Below are positions 44,337-53,721 of a DNA stretch of 64,000 nt, in pieces. The notes beneath the pieces are model-generated. The model searched no databases. It was not told the origin of the DNA and saw nothing but the letters and a program-made list of their open reading frames with translations. Source of the DNA: Aliarcobacter sp. (lineage in GTDB: Bacteria; Campylobacterota; Campylobacteria; Campylobacterales; Arcobacteraceae). Both the position numbers and the translations under genes were made by a program. Position 1 is the stretch's first letter. Each line of letters opens with the position of its first letter. The stretch is from the NCBI GenBank assembly GCA_028690445.1, contig JAQVBE010000011.1, positions 1 to 64,000 of the forward strand, given 5' to 3'.

Positions 44337-45269
44337 ATGAAATATGCAAATAACATAACAGAATTAATCGGTAACACACCTTTAGTAAAATTACAAGGTG
44401 CAAGTAATACAAGTGGAGCAACAGTTTTAGGTAAATGTGAATTTATGAATCCATCACATTCTGTAAAAGATAGAATTGGTACAAACATGATAAATGCAGC
44501 TTTAAAAGCTGGATTAATTAAAGAAGGTACAACTGTAATTGAACCAACAAGTGGAAATACAGGAATTGCCTTAGCTTCTGTTTGTGCAGCTTTAGGAATT
44601 AAATTAGTTCTTACAATGCCTTCATCAATGAGTATTGAAAGAAGAAGATTATTAAAAGCTTTAGGAGCTGAATTAGTATTAACTGCACCTGAAAAAGGAA
44701 TGAAAGGTGCTATTGAAAAAGCTGTTGAATTACAAGAAGCAACTCCAAATTCTTTTATTCCTCAACAATTTGCAAATGCAGCAAACCCAGAAATTCACAG
44801 ACTTACAACTGCAAAAGAGATTTTAGCAGATACAGATGGAAAAATTGATATTTTTGTAGCTGCTATTGGAACAGGTGGAACAATTACAGGAACGGGTGAA
44901 GTTTTAAAAGCTCACAATCCAAATATTCAAATTATTGCAGTTGAGCCAGATGCATCACCTGTTTTAAGTGGTGGAAAACCAGGACCTCATAAAATCCAAG
45001 GAATTGGAGCTGGGTTTGTACCAGATGTTTTAAATACAAAAGTTTACAATGAAGTTATTCAAGTATCAAATGATGATGCAATTGCAACTTCAAGAAAAAT
45101 CGCTCAAAAAGAAGGATTATTAGTTGGTATTTCTGCTGGTGCGAATATTTATGCTGCAGAATTAATCGCATCAAGACCTGAAAATAAAGGTAAAACTGTT
45201 GTTACAATTTTATGTGACACAGGTGAGAGATATCTAAGTTCTGGTTTATATGATTATGATGAAGAGTAA
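44337..45269 (+). CDS. cysK: cysteine synthase A
   Basis: A 310-residue O-acetylserine sulfhydrylase that makes cysteine from O-acetylserine and sulfide. The PLP lysine is in NPSHSVKDRIG (about 38-48), the substrate loop is PTSGNTGIAL (about 71-80) and the phosphate-binding loop is GTGGTITGTGEVL (about 180-192). Length and motifs are those of CysK. If the rrf2 gene upstream is CymR-like, CysK may also act as its regulatory partner. AAAGGAAAA precedes the ATG. Confidence 0.96.
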   Translation: MKYANNITELIGNTPLVKLQGASNTSGATVLGKCEFMNPSHSVKDRIGTNMINAALKAGLIKEGTTVIEPTSGNTGIALASVCAALGIKLVLTMPSSMSIERRRLLKALGAELVLTAPEKGMKGAIEKAVELQEATPNSFIPQQFANAANPEIHRLTTAKEILADTDGKIDIFVAAIGTGGTITGTGEVLKAHNPNIQIIAVEPDASPVLSGGKPGPHKIQGIGAGFVPDVLNTKVYNEVIQVSNDDAIATSRKIAQKEGLLVGISAGANIYAAELIASRPENKGKTVVTILCDTGERYLSSGLYDYDEE

Positions 45270-45312
45270 GAACTCTTTATCGTAATTGCTTTAATTAATT
45301 ATAGGAAAACAA

Positions 45313-45543
45313 ATGCACGAAAAACCGTATAGATCGGTTGTAAAAGCCATATCATGGCGAACAGTCGGAACAATTGACACAATGATTGTTTCTTATTTTA
45401 TTACTGGAAATTTAATTATGGCAGCTTCAATTGGTTCAATTGAAGTAGTTACAAAAATGGCTTTATACTATTTTCACGAAAGAGCTTGGAATAAGTTATC
45501 TTTTGGAAAAGTAAAACCACCAGAAACTGATTATCAAATTTAG
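45313..45543 (+). CDS. DUF2061 small membrane protein
   Basis: A 76-residue protein with two membrane helices (about 15-32 and 33-52). KPYRSVVKAISWRTVGTIDT followed by the AASIGSIEVVTKMALYYFHERAWNK segment is the DUF2061 pattern. Members often sit in sulfate-assimilation operons, sometimes fused to or next to cysteine and sulfate genes, yet their role is not established. Here it lies between cysK and cysH, 8 bases before cysH, so a role in sulfur metabolism or transport is inferred. Confidence 0.9.
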   Translation: MHEKPYRSVVKAISWRTVGTIDTMIVSYFITGNLIMAASIGSIEVVTKMALYYFHERAWNKLSFGKVKPPETDYQI

Positions 45544-45551
45544 GTTATAAA

Positions 45552-46256
45552 ATGAGTAATAAAGAATTAATACAAAATATAAATAAGGAGTTAGAAAATA
45601 AATCTACACAGGAAGTGATAGAGTATTTTTTAACAAAATTCGGAAATGTAGCACTAAGCTCAAGCTTAGCAGCAGAAGACCAAGTTTTGACAGATGTTAT
45701 TTTAAAACAAAATAAGAATGCAACAATATTTACATTGGATACAGGAAGATTACACCCTGAAACTTATGATGTTATGGATGCAACAAATTTAAAATATGGT
45801 GTAAAAATTGATGTATTTTTCCCAAACAGTCAAGAAGTACAAGAGTTATATCAAACTCAAGGTGTAAATGGTCACTATGAAAGTATAAACAACAGAAAAA
45901 ACTGCTGTAATATTAGAAAAATTGAACCTTTAAAAAGAGCTTTAAAAGATGTTGAAGTTTGGATTACAGGACTAAGAGCTGCTCAAAGTATTACAAGAGT
46001 TGATATGCCTTTAGTTGAGTGGGATGAAAACTTCAAAGTAATAAAAGTAAATCCTTTGATTAACTGGAGTGAAGAAAATGTGTGGGATTATATAAAAGAA
46101 AATAAAGTTCCTTATAATAAACTTCACGATAAGGGCTTTCCAAGTATTGGATGCGCTCCTTGTACACGAGCTATCAAAGATGGTGAAGATATAAGAGCTG
46201 GAAGATGGTGGTGGGAAAACCCTGAACACAAAGAGTGTGGTTTACACAAGAAATAA
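45552..46256 (+). CDS. cysH: adenylylsulfate (APS) reductase
   Basis: A 234-residue CysH-family reductase. [14 protein letters not shown] and [13 protein letters not shown] mark the nucleotide-binding half. It carries both cysteine pairs of the Fe-S type, CC in [10 protein letters not shown] (about 115-124) and CAPC in [10 protein letters not shown] (about 197-206), plus the catalytic ECGLH near the C-terminus. These pairs bind a 4Fe-4S cluster and mark APS-specific reductases, in line with the lack of an APS kinase gene (cysC) here. It reduces APS to sulfite with thioredoxin. Confidence 0.95.
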   Translation: MSNKELIQNINKELENKSTQEVIEYFLTKFGNVALSSSLAAEDQVLTDVILKQNKNATIFTLDTGRLHPETYDVMDATNLKYGVKIDVFFPNSQEVQELYQTQGVNGHYESINNRKNCCNIRKIEPLKRALKDVEVWITGLRAAQSITRVDMPLVEWDENFKVIKVNPLINWSEENVWDYIKENKVPYNKLHDKGFPSIGCAPCTRAIKDGEDIRAGRWWWENPEHKECGLHKK

Positions 46257-46270
46257 TGGAGAATACTAAA

Positions 46271-47182
46271 ATGATAAGTACAGAAAGATTAACTCATTTA
46301 AAACAGCTTGAAGCTGAATCAATTCATATTATTAGAGAAGTTGTTGCTGAATTTGGCAATCCTGTAATGATGTATTCAGTTGGTAAAGACTCAGCGGTTA
46401 TGTTACATCTTGCATTAAAAGCTTTTGCACCTGCAAAGTTACCATTTCCACTTTTACATGTGGATACTTTATGGAAATTTAAAGAGATGATTGCATTTAG
46501 AGACCAAAGAGCAAAAGAAGAAGGTTTTGAACTTTTAGTTCATACAAATCCAGAAGGTATTGCAAATAATGTAGGACCATTTACTCATGGGAGCGCTGTT
46601 CATACAGACATTATGAAAACACAAGGTTTAAAACAAGCATTAAACAAGTATAAATTTGATGCTGTTTTTGGTGGTGCTAGACGTGATGAAGAGAAAAGTA
46701 GAGCAAAAGAGAGAATCTACTCTTTTAGAGATAAAAATCATAGATGGGATCCAAAAAATCAAAGACCAGAACTTTGGAATGTTTACAATGGTAGAGTTCA
46801 TAAAGGTGAATCTATAAGAGTTTTCCCTATTTCAAACTGGACAGAACTAGATGTTTGGCAATATATTTATCTTGAAGGTATTCCAATCGTTCCTTTATAT
46901 TTTGCTGCAAAAAGACCAGTTGTTGAAAAAGATGGTGTTAAAATCATGGTTGATGATGAAAGAATGCCAATAGGTCCTGATGATGTTATAAAAGAAGAGA
47001 TGGTAAGATTTAGAACTCTTGGATGTTATCCACTAACAGGAGCAGTTGATTCAACAGCAACAACACTACCTGAAATTATTCAAGAGATGTTATTAACAAA
47101 AACAAGCGAAAGACAAGGAAGAGTTATTGATAATGACTCAGCTGGTTCAATGGAAAAGAAAAAAATAGAGGGGTACTTTTAG
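46271..47182 (+). CDS. cysD: sulfate adenylyltransferase subunit 2
   Basis: A 303-residue ATP sulfurylase subunit of normal length. [28 protein letters not shown] opens the protein, and [17 protein letters not shown] is the PP-loop that holds [17 protein letters not shown] and the C-terminal [25 protein letters not shown] are highly conserved. The frame is open to 46235 and an ATG at 46256 overlaps the cysH stop, but ATG 46271 has GGAGAAT 9 bases upstream and matches the family start. It acts with CysN to form APS. Confidence 0.96.
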   Translation: MISTERLTHLKQLEAESIHIIREVVAEFGNPVMMYSVGKDSAVMLHLALKAFAPAKLPFPLLHVDTLWKFKEMIAFRDQRAKEEGFELLVHTNPEGIANNVGPFTHGSAVHTDIMKTQGLKQALNKYKFDAVFGGARRDEEKSRAKERIYSFRDKNHRWDPKNQRPELWNVYNGRVHKGESIRVFPISNWTELDVWQYIYLEGIPIVPLYFAAKRPVVEKDGVKIMVDDERMPIGPDDVIKEEMVRFRTLGCYPLTGAVDSTATTLPEIIQEMLLTKTSERQGRVIDNDSAGSMEKKKIEGYF

Positions 47183-47183
47183 G

Positions 47184-48593
47184 ATGTCAAATTTAGAAAC
47201 AAAAATAGCTAACGATATAGAGGCGTACTTAAAAGAGCATGAGAATAAACAACTATTAAGATTTATTACTTGTGGAAGTGTTGATGATGGAAAATCTACG
47301 TTAATTGGAAGACTATTACACGATTCAAAAATGATTTTTGAAGACCAATTAGCTGCTATTAAAAATGATAGTAAAAAAGCTGGAACGACTGAGGGTGAGT
47401 TTGACTTAGCTTTATTAGTTGATGGTTTACAATCGGAGAGAGAACAAGGTATTACGATTGATGTTGCTTATAGATATTTTACAACTGATAAAAGAAAATT
47501 TATCATTGCAGATACTCCAGGGCATGAACAATATACTAGAAATATGGCAACAGGAGCAAGTACTGCTGACTTAGCAATTATTTTAATTGATGCTAGATAT
47601 GGTGTTCAAACACAAACAAGACGACATTCATTTATCGCAAAATTACTTGGGATTCATCATATCGTAGTTGCTGTTAATAAGATGGATTTAGTTGATTTTA
47701 GTGAAGATAGATACAATGAAATTTGTGCTTCTTATTTGGAATTTGCAAAAGAATTAGGAATGACAGAAGATATTACGTTAATTCCATTATCTGCACTAAA
47801 TGGGGACAATGTTGTAAATGTAAGCCCTAAATCACCTTGGTACAAAGGTGATACTTTAATGCATGTTTTAGAAACTATTAAAATTGATGAAGATAGAGAT
47901 TTAGTTCACTTTAGACTTCCTGTTCAATATGTAAATAGACCAAATCTAAACTTTAGAGGGTTTTGTGGAACAATTGCAAGTGGAATTATCAAAGTTGGTG
48001 ATCCAATCACTGTTTTACCATCAGGAAAAAGCTCAACTGTAAAAGAAATCGTAACTTACGATGGAAATTTAGAATATGCTTATGCACAACAAGCAATTAC
48101 ACTTACTTTAAATGATGAAATAGATATTTCAAGAGGTGACACAATTGTAAAAAGTGATGAGCAACCAGATCATGCGTGTGCATTAGATGTTGATATTGTA
48201 TGGATGAGTGAAGAACCTCTTATAAAAGGTAAACAATATTTTATAAAAAGAGCAACAACTCAAACAGTTGGAACTATTGATAAATTCTATTATAAAACAG
48301 ATGTAAACACTTTAGAGCAAAGTGAAGCAAATGTTTTAAATCTAAATGAGATTGCACATGCAAAATTAGATTTAGAACAAAATATCGCTTTTGATGCTTA
48401 TGATAAAAATAAAGTTATGGGAAGTTTTATCATTATTGATAGAATTACAAATAACACAGTTGGTGCTGGAATGATTAGAAATAAATCAATTGACCAAAGC
48501 AAAAAGGATACTCAATATTCAGAATTTGAAATTGAATTTAACGCTCTTGTGAGAAAACATTTCCCTCATTGGGAAGCTAAAGAAATTTTTTAA
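47184..48593 (+). CDS. cysN: sulfate adenylyltransferase subunit 1 (GTPase)
   Basis: A 469-residue elongation-factor-like GTPase that drives APS formation by CysD. G1 is [15 protein letters not shown] (about 30-44), G3 is [13 protein letters not shown] (about 108-120) and G4 is NKMDLVD (about 166-172). Beta-barrel domains follow. No CysC kinase domain is fused at the C-terminus. The ATG lies one base after the cysD stop, so the two subunits are co-translated. Confidence 0.97.
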   Translation: MSNLETKIANDIEAYLKEHENKQLLRFITCGSVDDGKSTLIGRLLHDSKMIFEDQLAAIKNDSKKAGTTEGEFDLALLVDGLQSEREQGITIDVAYRYFTTDKRKFIIADTPGHEQYTRNMATGASTADLAIILIDARYGVQTQTRRHSFIAKLLGIHHIVVAVNKMDLVDFSEDRYNEICASYLEFAKELGMTEDITLIPLSALNGDNVVNVSPKSPWYKGDTLMHVLETIKIDEDRDLVHFRLPVQYVNRPNLNFRGFCGTIASGIIKVGDPITVLPSGKSSTVKEIVTYDGNLEYAYAQQAITLTLNDEIDISRGDTIVKSDEQPDHACALDVDIVWMSEEPLIKGKQYFIKRATTQTVGTIDKFYYKTDVNTLEQSEANVLNLNEIAHAKLDLEQNIAFDAYDKNKVMGSFIIIDRITNNTVGAGMIRNKSIDQSKKDTQYSEFEIEFNALVRKHFPHWEAKEIF

Positions 48594-48601
48594 GAAATTT
48601 T

Positions 48602-49690
48602 ATGTCACAAAACCTAAACTTAGAAAATATTAAAAAAGAAAAGGATGGAATAGATGTCTTAGCTGACATCTTTTTTCATGCTGTTTTTGGCGAATTAGTA
48701 ACTCCTGCCGATTTAGAAAGATTCAAATGGTATGGGGTTTATGCACAAGATGAAAAACAAGAATATTTTAAATTAAGAGTTCCTTTATCTTTAGGAGAAT
48801 TAAATTTAAATCAACTAAAAACACTCAGTTTAATCTCAAAGAAATTTGGCGATGATACTTTGATTTTTTCAAATGAACAAAAAGTAGAGTTTAAAAATCT
48901 AAAAATTTATGACTTACCTAATATCTTTAATCTTCTTTTAGAAGCAAAATTAAATACACATTTTGAAGCAGGTCATACAATAAGAAGAGTTCTTACCTGT
49001 CCAGTAAATGGGATAGATGATACACAATTAGTTGATGTTGAACCGCTTGCAAATAAATTAAATGATACTTTTATTGGAAATAAGAATTTCTCAAACTTAC
49101 CAAATAAACTTCAAATTGCAATAAGTGGTTATGAAGAGGGATGTAATGTTCAGTTTATTCCTGATATTAGTTTTAATGCAACAAAAGATGTAAAAAATAA
49201 AATTATTTTTGCTATAAAAATTTTGGATAAAACTATTGGTTATATAACTCCTGCACAAGTTGTAAAAACAGCAATTGCCCTTGCAAATATTTACAAAGAT
49301 TTTGGGGATAGAACAAATCCACAGAATAGCTCTTTTGAATTTTTAGTAAATAATTGGGGAATAAATAAATTTTTTGATATTTTAAACTCAACAGTAAATT
49401 ATAAAATAGAAAAAAATAAAACTATCCAAGAACAAACCATTCCTAAAAAACCAAGAATGGGAATAAACAAAAGTAAAATTAAAAAACAAAGTTACATAGG
49501 TTGTAAAATTACTTCTTCAACCATACAAAGTTCAAATTTAGATAATTTATCATCTTTACTTGAAAAATATAGTGCTTCAAAAATTAAAATTACCCATAAA
49601 GGAAATATCATAATTTTAGATGCACTATCAAATAGTGCAAATGATTTAGCTATTGAACTTGAGAAAATAGACTTTAATCCTTTTGTATAA
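48602..49690 (+). CDS. sulfite/nitrite reductase-like protein lacking the catalytic C-terminal domain
   Basis: A 362-residue relative of siroheme sulfite/nitrite reductases. A first ferredoxin-like half domain (about 45-110; LRVPLSLGELNLNQLKTLSLISKKFG), the first large-domain part (RRVLTCPVNGIDD near 125-140) and a second ferredoxin-like half (about 285-355; RMGINKSKIKKQSYIGC) are seen. The protein then stops. Family members of 500 or more residues continue into the domain with C-x5-C and C-x3-C that binds the 4Fe-4S cluster and siroheme. Only three cysteines exist here, none in that pattern. No in-frame continuation is visible, since the convergent dgt gene follows. Confidence 0.85.
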   Translation: MSQNLNLENIKKEKDGIDVLADIFFHAVFGELVTPADLERFKWYGVYAQDEKQEYFKLRVPLSLGELNLNQLKTLSLISKKFGDDTLIFSNEQKVEFKNLKIYDLPNIFNLLLEAKLNTHFEAGHTIRRVLTCPVNGIDDTQLVDVEPLANKLNDTFIGNKNFSNLPNKLQIAISGYEEGCNVQFIPDISFNATKDVKNKIIFAIKILDKTIGYITPAQVVKTAIALANIYKDFGDRTNPQNSSFEFLVNNWGINKFFDILNSTVNYKIEKNKTIQEQTIPKKPRMGINKSKIKKQSYIGCKITSSTIQSSNLDNLSSLLEKYSASKIKITHKGNIIILDALSNSANDLAIELEKIDFNPFV

Positions 49691-49692
49691 AA

Positions 49693-49706
49693 GAGATTCT
49701 AATCTC
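49693..49706. terminator. weak hairpin between convergent sulfur operon and dgt
   Basis: GAGATT-CT-AATCTC, with TTTT on the minus-strand side, overlaps the dgt stop codon. The stem is only 6 bases, so its strength as a two-way terminator is uncertain. Confidence 0.35.
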
Positions 49707-51036
49707 CCATTCCATTTAGCTGATTTGCTACATATTTTGCGTAATTATCAGTCATTCCTACAATATAATCAATAACTCTTTGGTACATTGTATAAAGAGA
49801 TTTATCTTCATTTGGTAAATCCTCTCCCATTAGTTCCAAAGCTCTTTTGTTTCTAAATGAAAGTTTTGATAACTCTTTTTTCTCATATAATTCATAAGTT
49901 GCGGGAATTAAATTATTAAGTAAAGTTTCAATTATATTATAAGCACCAAGTTCCAATTCAATTTTTCTTTTCTCATTAAAAATCTTATTTGTTGCCAAAT
50001 CTTTAGCTTCTTTAAGACCTTTTTTTAACCTATCATCCGAAAACTTCTCTATCAAATCATTTGGTTGATTATCACTAATTATTTCATCATAGTTGTTTTC
50101 AAATACCTCCATTACATGTCTTGCTAATTTATCAATTGAAATAGCAACCAGTTTAGAGACTTTTTTTAATTTAGAGATATTTTCTTCATACACTTTTGAA
50201 ACTATTTCTTCTGCACAAAATAATTCAAATATTTTTCGAACATCATTTTCTTCTATTATATTTAATTCAAAAGCATCTTGTAAATCTAAAAGTCCATAAC
50301 AAATATCATCCGCGGCTTCCATTAAAAAAGACAAGGGATGTCTTTTATATGTACCATTTTCTTTTACAAGATTAAGTTCATTAAAAACCGATTTAAAAAA
50401 ATCTTTTTCACTTTGAAAATAATTAAATTTTGATTTACCACTAATTTTACAATTGGCTGAAGAATAAGGATATTTTATTAATGTTCCTAAAGTTGCAAAA
50501 GTTAAACTCATTCCTCCTAAAAACATATTATTTTCAATTTGACTTACTATTCTAAAACTTTGAGCATTTCCATCTAAATGTAAAAAATCATTCATCTTTT
50601 TCTTTGATAATTTTTTCAAATATTTTTTTTTCTTATGATTCGCAAACCACTCTTTTATAACTTCTTCTCCAGCATGACCAAAAGGAGGATTTCCTATATC
50701 ATGAGCTAAACAAGCAGTTTGAACAATATATGCAATATCATATGGATTTATTTCAATTTCTGGAAATTTTTCATTTAAAAATTTTCCAGCTCTTAAGCCT
50801 AAACTTCTACCAACACTTGCAACTTCTAAACTATGGGTTAATCTATTATGAACATGATCATTTTTTGATAAAGGATGAACTTGTGTTTTTTTTGATAATC
50901 TTCTAAAAGAATTAGAAAATATTATTCTGTCATAATCTTTGTGAAAACTATTTCTATAAAAATCATCATTTTTATCAGCTTTAATTTCTTCAAAACTATA
51001 AAATCTTTTTTTACATAATAAATTATTCCAATCCAC
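49699..51036 (-). CDS. dgt: dGTP triphosphohydrolase-like HD protein
   Basis: A 445-residue HD-domain protein of the Dgt family. [32 protein letters not shown] (about 42-73) holds the first metal His, and [23 protein letters not shown] (about 108-130) the HD pair. The C-terminal region is helical, as in type 1 enzymes. It hydrolyses dNTPs to nucleosides and triphosphate, which affects dNTP pools and phage defence in some bacteria. The start is GTG with AAAGGAATT upstream. It stands alone, converging on the sulfur operon. Confidence 0.9.
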   Translation of the reverse strand: MDWNNLLCKKRFYSFEEIKADKNDDFYRNSFHKDYDRIIFSNSFRRLSKKTQVHPLSKNDHVHNRLTHSLEVASVGRSLGLRAGKFLNEKFPEIEINPYDIAYIVQTACLAHDIGNPPFGHAGEEVIKEWFANHKKKKYLKKLSKKKMNDFLHLDGNAQSFRIVSQIENNMFLGGMSLTFATLGTLIKYPYSSANCKISGKSKFNYFQSEKDFFKSVFNELNLVKENGTYKRHPLSFLMEAADDICYGLLDLQDAFELNIIEENDVRKIFELFCAEEIVSKVYEENISKLKKVSKLVAISIDKLARHVMEVFENNYDEIISDNQPNDLIEKFSDDRLKKGLKEAKDLATNKIFNEKRKIELELGAYNIIETLLNNLIPATYELYEKKELSKLSFRNKRALELMGEDLPNEDKSLYTMYQRVIDYIVGMTDNYAKYVANQLNGMGD

Positions 51037-51186
51037 CTGAATTCCTTTAATTAACTATTTTTTATATAATGCCATAATTTTAAAAGATAATAATATATAT
51101 TTTGCTTCTTAAATATGATTCTTATCTAAAATAATATAAAATTATAATCTTAATAACTATAACGAATTAATAATGAGTAAATAAAA

Positions 51187-52488
51187 ATGAACAAAAATAT
51201 CTTTAGACCTTTTTTCAATGAAAATACAGATGTATTAAATTTTATTAGATACAACACTATTGGAAAGAATAAAAAAGAATATTTTGACTATACAGCTTCA
51301 GGACTAGCTTTTAGACAAATTGAAAATAGAATCCATGATGTCCTTGAAACTTATGCTAATACACACTCAAAAGAGGCTTCAAATGCTGATAAAACTACAA
51401 ATTATTATGAATTAGCAAGAAGTAGTTTAATAAAAAATCTTGAACTCTCAAATGATTTTGCAATTCTTCCAAGTGGTTATGGAACAACTGCTGCGATTAA
51501 ACATTTCCAAGAATTATTAGGGCTTTATATTCCACCTGCTACTAAAAAGAGATTTAGCTTTAAAATAGATAAAAAAACTGCTCCCTTAGTAATAGTAGGA
51601 CCATATGAACATCACTCAAATGAAGTTTCATTTAGAGAGGCTATATGTGAAGTACAAAGAATAAATTTAGATAAACAAGGTTTGGTTGATTTAAACCATC
51701 TAAAAGAAGTATTAGAAAAAAATAAACACAGGGAAATAATAGCTTCATTTACTATAGCTTCAAATGTAACAGGAATCATCACTCCTTATGAAGAACTTTC
51801 TAAAATATTAAGAAGTTACAATGCAATAGTTTGTTTTGATGCAGCGGCTAGTAGTCCATATATGAATATTCCATCTCATCTTTATGATGCTATGTTTATG
51901 TCACCACACAAACTTCTAGGTGGTCCTGCTTCGTGTGGATTATTGATAATTAGAAAATCTTTAGTTGATACTTCAATCGCTCCCACATTCGCAGGTGGTG
52001 GAACAGTTTTATATGTTAATAAAACTTCACAAACTTATCAAAATGACATAGAAACAAGAGAAACAGCAGGAACTCCTCCTATTTTACAGTTCATTCGTGC
52101 ATCTTTGGCATATCAACTAAGAAATGAGATAGGTTTTAAATTTATAAAAAAACAAAAAGATGAACTAAAAGAATATTTTATAAGTGAATTAAGAAAAATC
52201 CCAAATTGTGAAATTTATGGAAACCAAGAAGCTTCAAATATTGGAATTATATCGTTTAATATAAAAGGGTTAAATCCTTATGAATTATGTAACCGTTTAT
52301 CTTTAAAAGATAATTTCCAAACAAGAGCTGGATGCTCATGTGCCGGACCGTATGGACATGATTTATTAGAAATCGAAGAATTTGACGTAGATAATCGACC
52401 AGGTTGGATTAGAGTTTCTATTCATTTTTCTCAAACAAAAGAAGAGATAAAAAGTTTAGTTGATGGAATTAGGAAAATAGTTGGATAG
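51187..52488 (+). CDS. class V aminotransferase-fold PLP enzyme (cysteine desulfurase-like)
   Basis: A 433-residue fold-type I PLP enzyme. The PLP lysine is in SPHKLLGGPASCGLL (about 239-253), ASNVTGIITPYEEL and CFDAAASSPY hold the aspartate that contacts the cofactor, and the C-terminal TRAGCSCAGPYGHDLL has the cysteine loop typical of SufS/CsdA-like proteins. It is unlike ordinary IscS/SufS in its N-terminus (HSKEASNADKTT) and is larger. No SUF or ISC scaffold gene is adjacent. It may be a desulfurase of specialised use or another class V enzyme. Confidence 0.82.
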   Translation: MNKNIFRPFFNENTDVLNFIRYNTIGKNKKEYFDYTASGLAFRQIENRIHDVLETYANTHSKEASNADKTTNYYELARSSLIKNLELSNDFAILPSGYGTTAAIKHFQELLGLYIPPATKKRFSFKIDKKTAPLVIVGPYEHHSNEVSFREAICEVQRINLDKQGLVDLNHLKEVLEKNKHREIIASFTIASNVTGIITPYEELSKILRSYNAIVCFDAAASSPYMNIPSHLYDAMFMSPHKLLGGPASCGLLIIRKSLVDTSIAPTFAGGGTVLYVNKTSQTYQNDIETRETAGTPPILQFIRASLAYQLRNEIGFKFIKKQKDELKEYFISELRKIPNCEIYGNQEASNIGIISFNIKGLNPYELCNRLSLKDNFQTRAGCSCAGPYGHDLLEIEEFDVDNRPGWIRVSIHFSQTKEEIKSLVDGIRKIVG

Positions 52489-52588
52489 AACACGAACTTA
52501 TATAAATGATAAAATTAAAGATTTGAAAAACAATATTCTTCTAATTACATTGGTTAAAATAGTCCATAAAAAAGAAGTTTATTAGGAA

Positions 52589-52606
52589 CTTGAAACTTGT
52601 TTCAAG
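52589..52606 (+). repeat. perfect inverted repeat before a terminator
   Basis: CTTGAAAC-TT-GTTTCAAG, 100 bases after the class V enzyme gene. Its GAAAC/GTTTC core is the same as in the terminator stem 20 bases further on, so alternative pairings are possible. Confidence 0.55.
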
Positions 52607-52625
52607 CTGTATTGTATAAAGGCTG

Positions 52626-52653
52626 ACCGAAACTAAGTTTCGGTTTCCTTTTT
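52626..52653 (+). terminator. Rho-independent terminator on the plus strand
   Basis: ACCGAAAC and GTTTCGGT form an 8-base stem with a TAA loop, followed by TTCCTTTTT. It ends transcription from the class V enzyme gene about 140 bases downstream of its stop. Confidence 0.8.
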
Positions 52654-52681
52654 GATTTTGAAATTAGGAGAATTTCAAAAA

Positions 52682-53260
52682 TTAGAATTTGTAGTTGATT
52701 CCTGCAGACATTGATGTTGAGTTTTCTAGTTCAACTTTTTCAGTATAGCTTATTCCACCAATATTCCCACTAGTTGTTTTATCAAGATTATATTTTGAAT
52801 AAGCAAGACCTAATTCAAATTCAATATTTTTTGTAATATCATAAATAGCCCCAACTTGTGCACCATATACTGCGCCAGTCATTTTAAAGTCATCATCTGT
52901 CTTATAGTTAGCATGACCTAAATGTAATCCAGCTAAAAATCTAAAATCTTCGTTTATTGGGATTAAATAATCATAGTTTCCTAGAATTATTCTAAAATCA
53001 CCACCATCTTCAATGCCGTAATTTATATGAGACAATGAAACTCTATGAGTTTTATCTAAAATAATACCTAATTTTAATTTTAAATCTGAAGCATTATCAT
53101 CAATTGATTCACTTCCACTATATCCATTTGAAGCATCTAGGTTATATTTACCGCTCATATCTCCTCTTTCAACACCTGCACCTAAGAAATACTGTAAATC
53201 CATCGCCATCATAGATGTACTCGCTACAACTAAACTTGCCATTACTATTGTTTTTTTCAT
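52682..53260 (-). CDS. small outer-membrane beta-barrel protein
   Basis: A 192-residue exported protein. The signal peptide MKKTIVMASLVVASTSMMA is clear. The mature part alternates polar and hydrophobic residues in strand-like segments (QYFLGAGVERG, LKLKLGIIL, FRFLAGLHLGHANY, IEFELGLAYSKYNL) and ends in NYKF with a C-terminal Phe, as outer-membrane barrels do. About eight strands are likely, similar in size to OmpA/OmpX-type barrels. An earlier in-frame start four codons upstream is possible; ATG 53260 is the usual signal-peptide start. It is divergent from an XRE regulator and has a perfect AATGTTC dyad in its promoter region. Confidence 0.82.
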   Translation of the reverse strand: MKKTIVMASLVVASTSMMAMDLQYFLGAGVERGDMSGKYNLDASNGYSGSESIDDNASDLKLKLGIILDKTHRVSLSHINYGIEDGGDFRIILGNYDYLIPINEDFRFLAGLHLGHANYKTDDDFKMTGAVYGAQVGAIYDITKNIEFELGLAYSKYNLDKTTSGNIGGISYTEKVELENSTSMSAGINYKF

Positions 53261-53281
53261 TCCCGACTCCAAATAATTTAT

Positions 53282-53299
53282 AATGTTCTATTGAACATT
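53282..53299. promoter_or_regulatory. operator dyad AATGTTC-N4-GAACATT
   Basis: A perfect 7-base inverted repeat lies 22 bases upstream of the outer-membrane protein start. A further half site GAACATT is at 53350-53356, 9 bases before the start of the divergent XRE regulator. The layout fits an XRE repressor that controls both genes. Confidence 0.6.
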
Positions 53300-53364
53300 G
53301 TTAGAAAATAATAACTTTTTTTACACTTAGTTTTAAATTAATACCTATAGAACATTGGAATATA

Positions 53365-53637
53365 TTGCAAACTGACGATAAAAATACTCAAGAATTAGAA
53401 CTATTTTATAAGAAAATTGGTGAAAATGTTAAAAGATTGAGAATTCAAAGAGGATTCAGTCAATTAAAACTTGCAAATGCTATGGGATACGATTCTGTGG
53501 GGCATATTGCTAAAGCAGAAATTTATAAATACGGGAAGAAATTTAATTTAGAACATCTTTTTAAAATTTGTTCTATTTTAGAAGTATCTATATTGGAAGT
53601 TTTTGAGGGGACAGATGAGTTTTTAGGAAAATACTAA
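53365..53637 (+). CDS. XRE-family helix-turn-helix regulator
   Basis: A 90-residue protein that is mostly one Cro/CI-type HTH domain. IGENVKRLRIQRGFSQLKLANAMGYDSVGHIAKAE covers helices 1-4 (about 18-53) and ICSILEVSILEVFEG closes the fold. The apparent start is TTG, since no ATG is in frame before the domain. It is divergent from the outer-membrane barrel gene and probably binds the AATGTTC dyad between them. The small size resembles single-domain repressors of phage or toxin type, but no phage or toxin gene is nearby. Confidence 0.87.
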   Translation: MQTDDKNTQELELFYKKIGENVKRLRIQRGFSQLKLANAMGYDSVGHIAKAEIYKYGKKFNLEHLFKICSILEVSILEVFEGTDEFLGKY

Positions 53638-53721
53638 GCTTTTCTATTTCAAATTTCAAAACTACACAAAATCTACATACTTCATTTAAACTTCATTAAC
53701 CAACAAAGCATACAATCCTAA

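Noticed and set aside
49691..49760. A frameshift that would restore the missing domain of the sulfite-reductase-like gene
   Set aside because: The bases after the stop encode the end of dgt on the other strand and contain no cysteine-rich siroheme motif in any plus frame.
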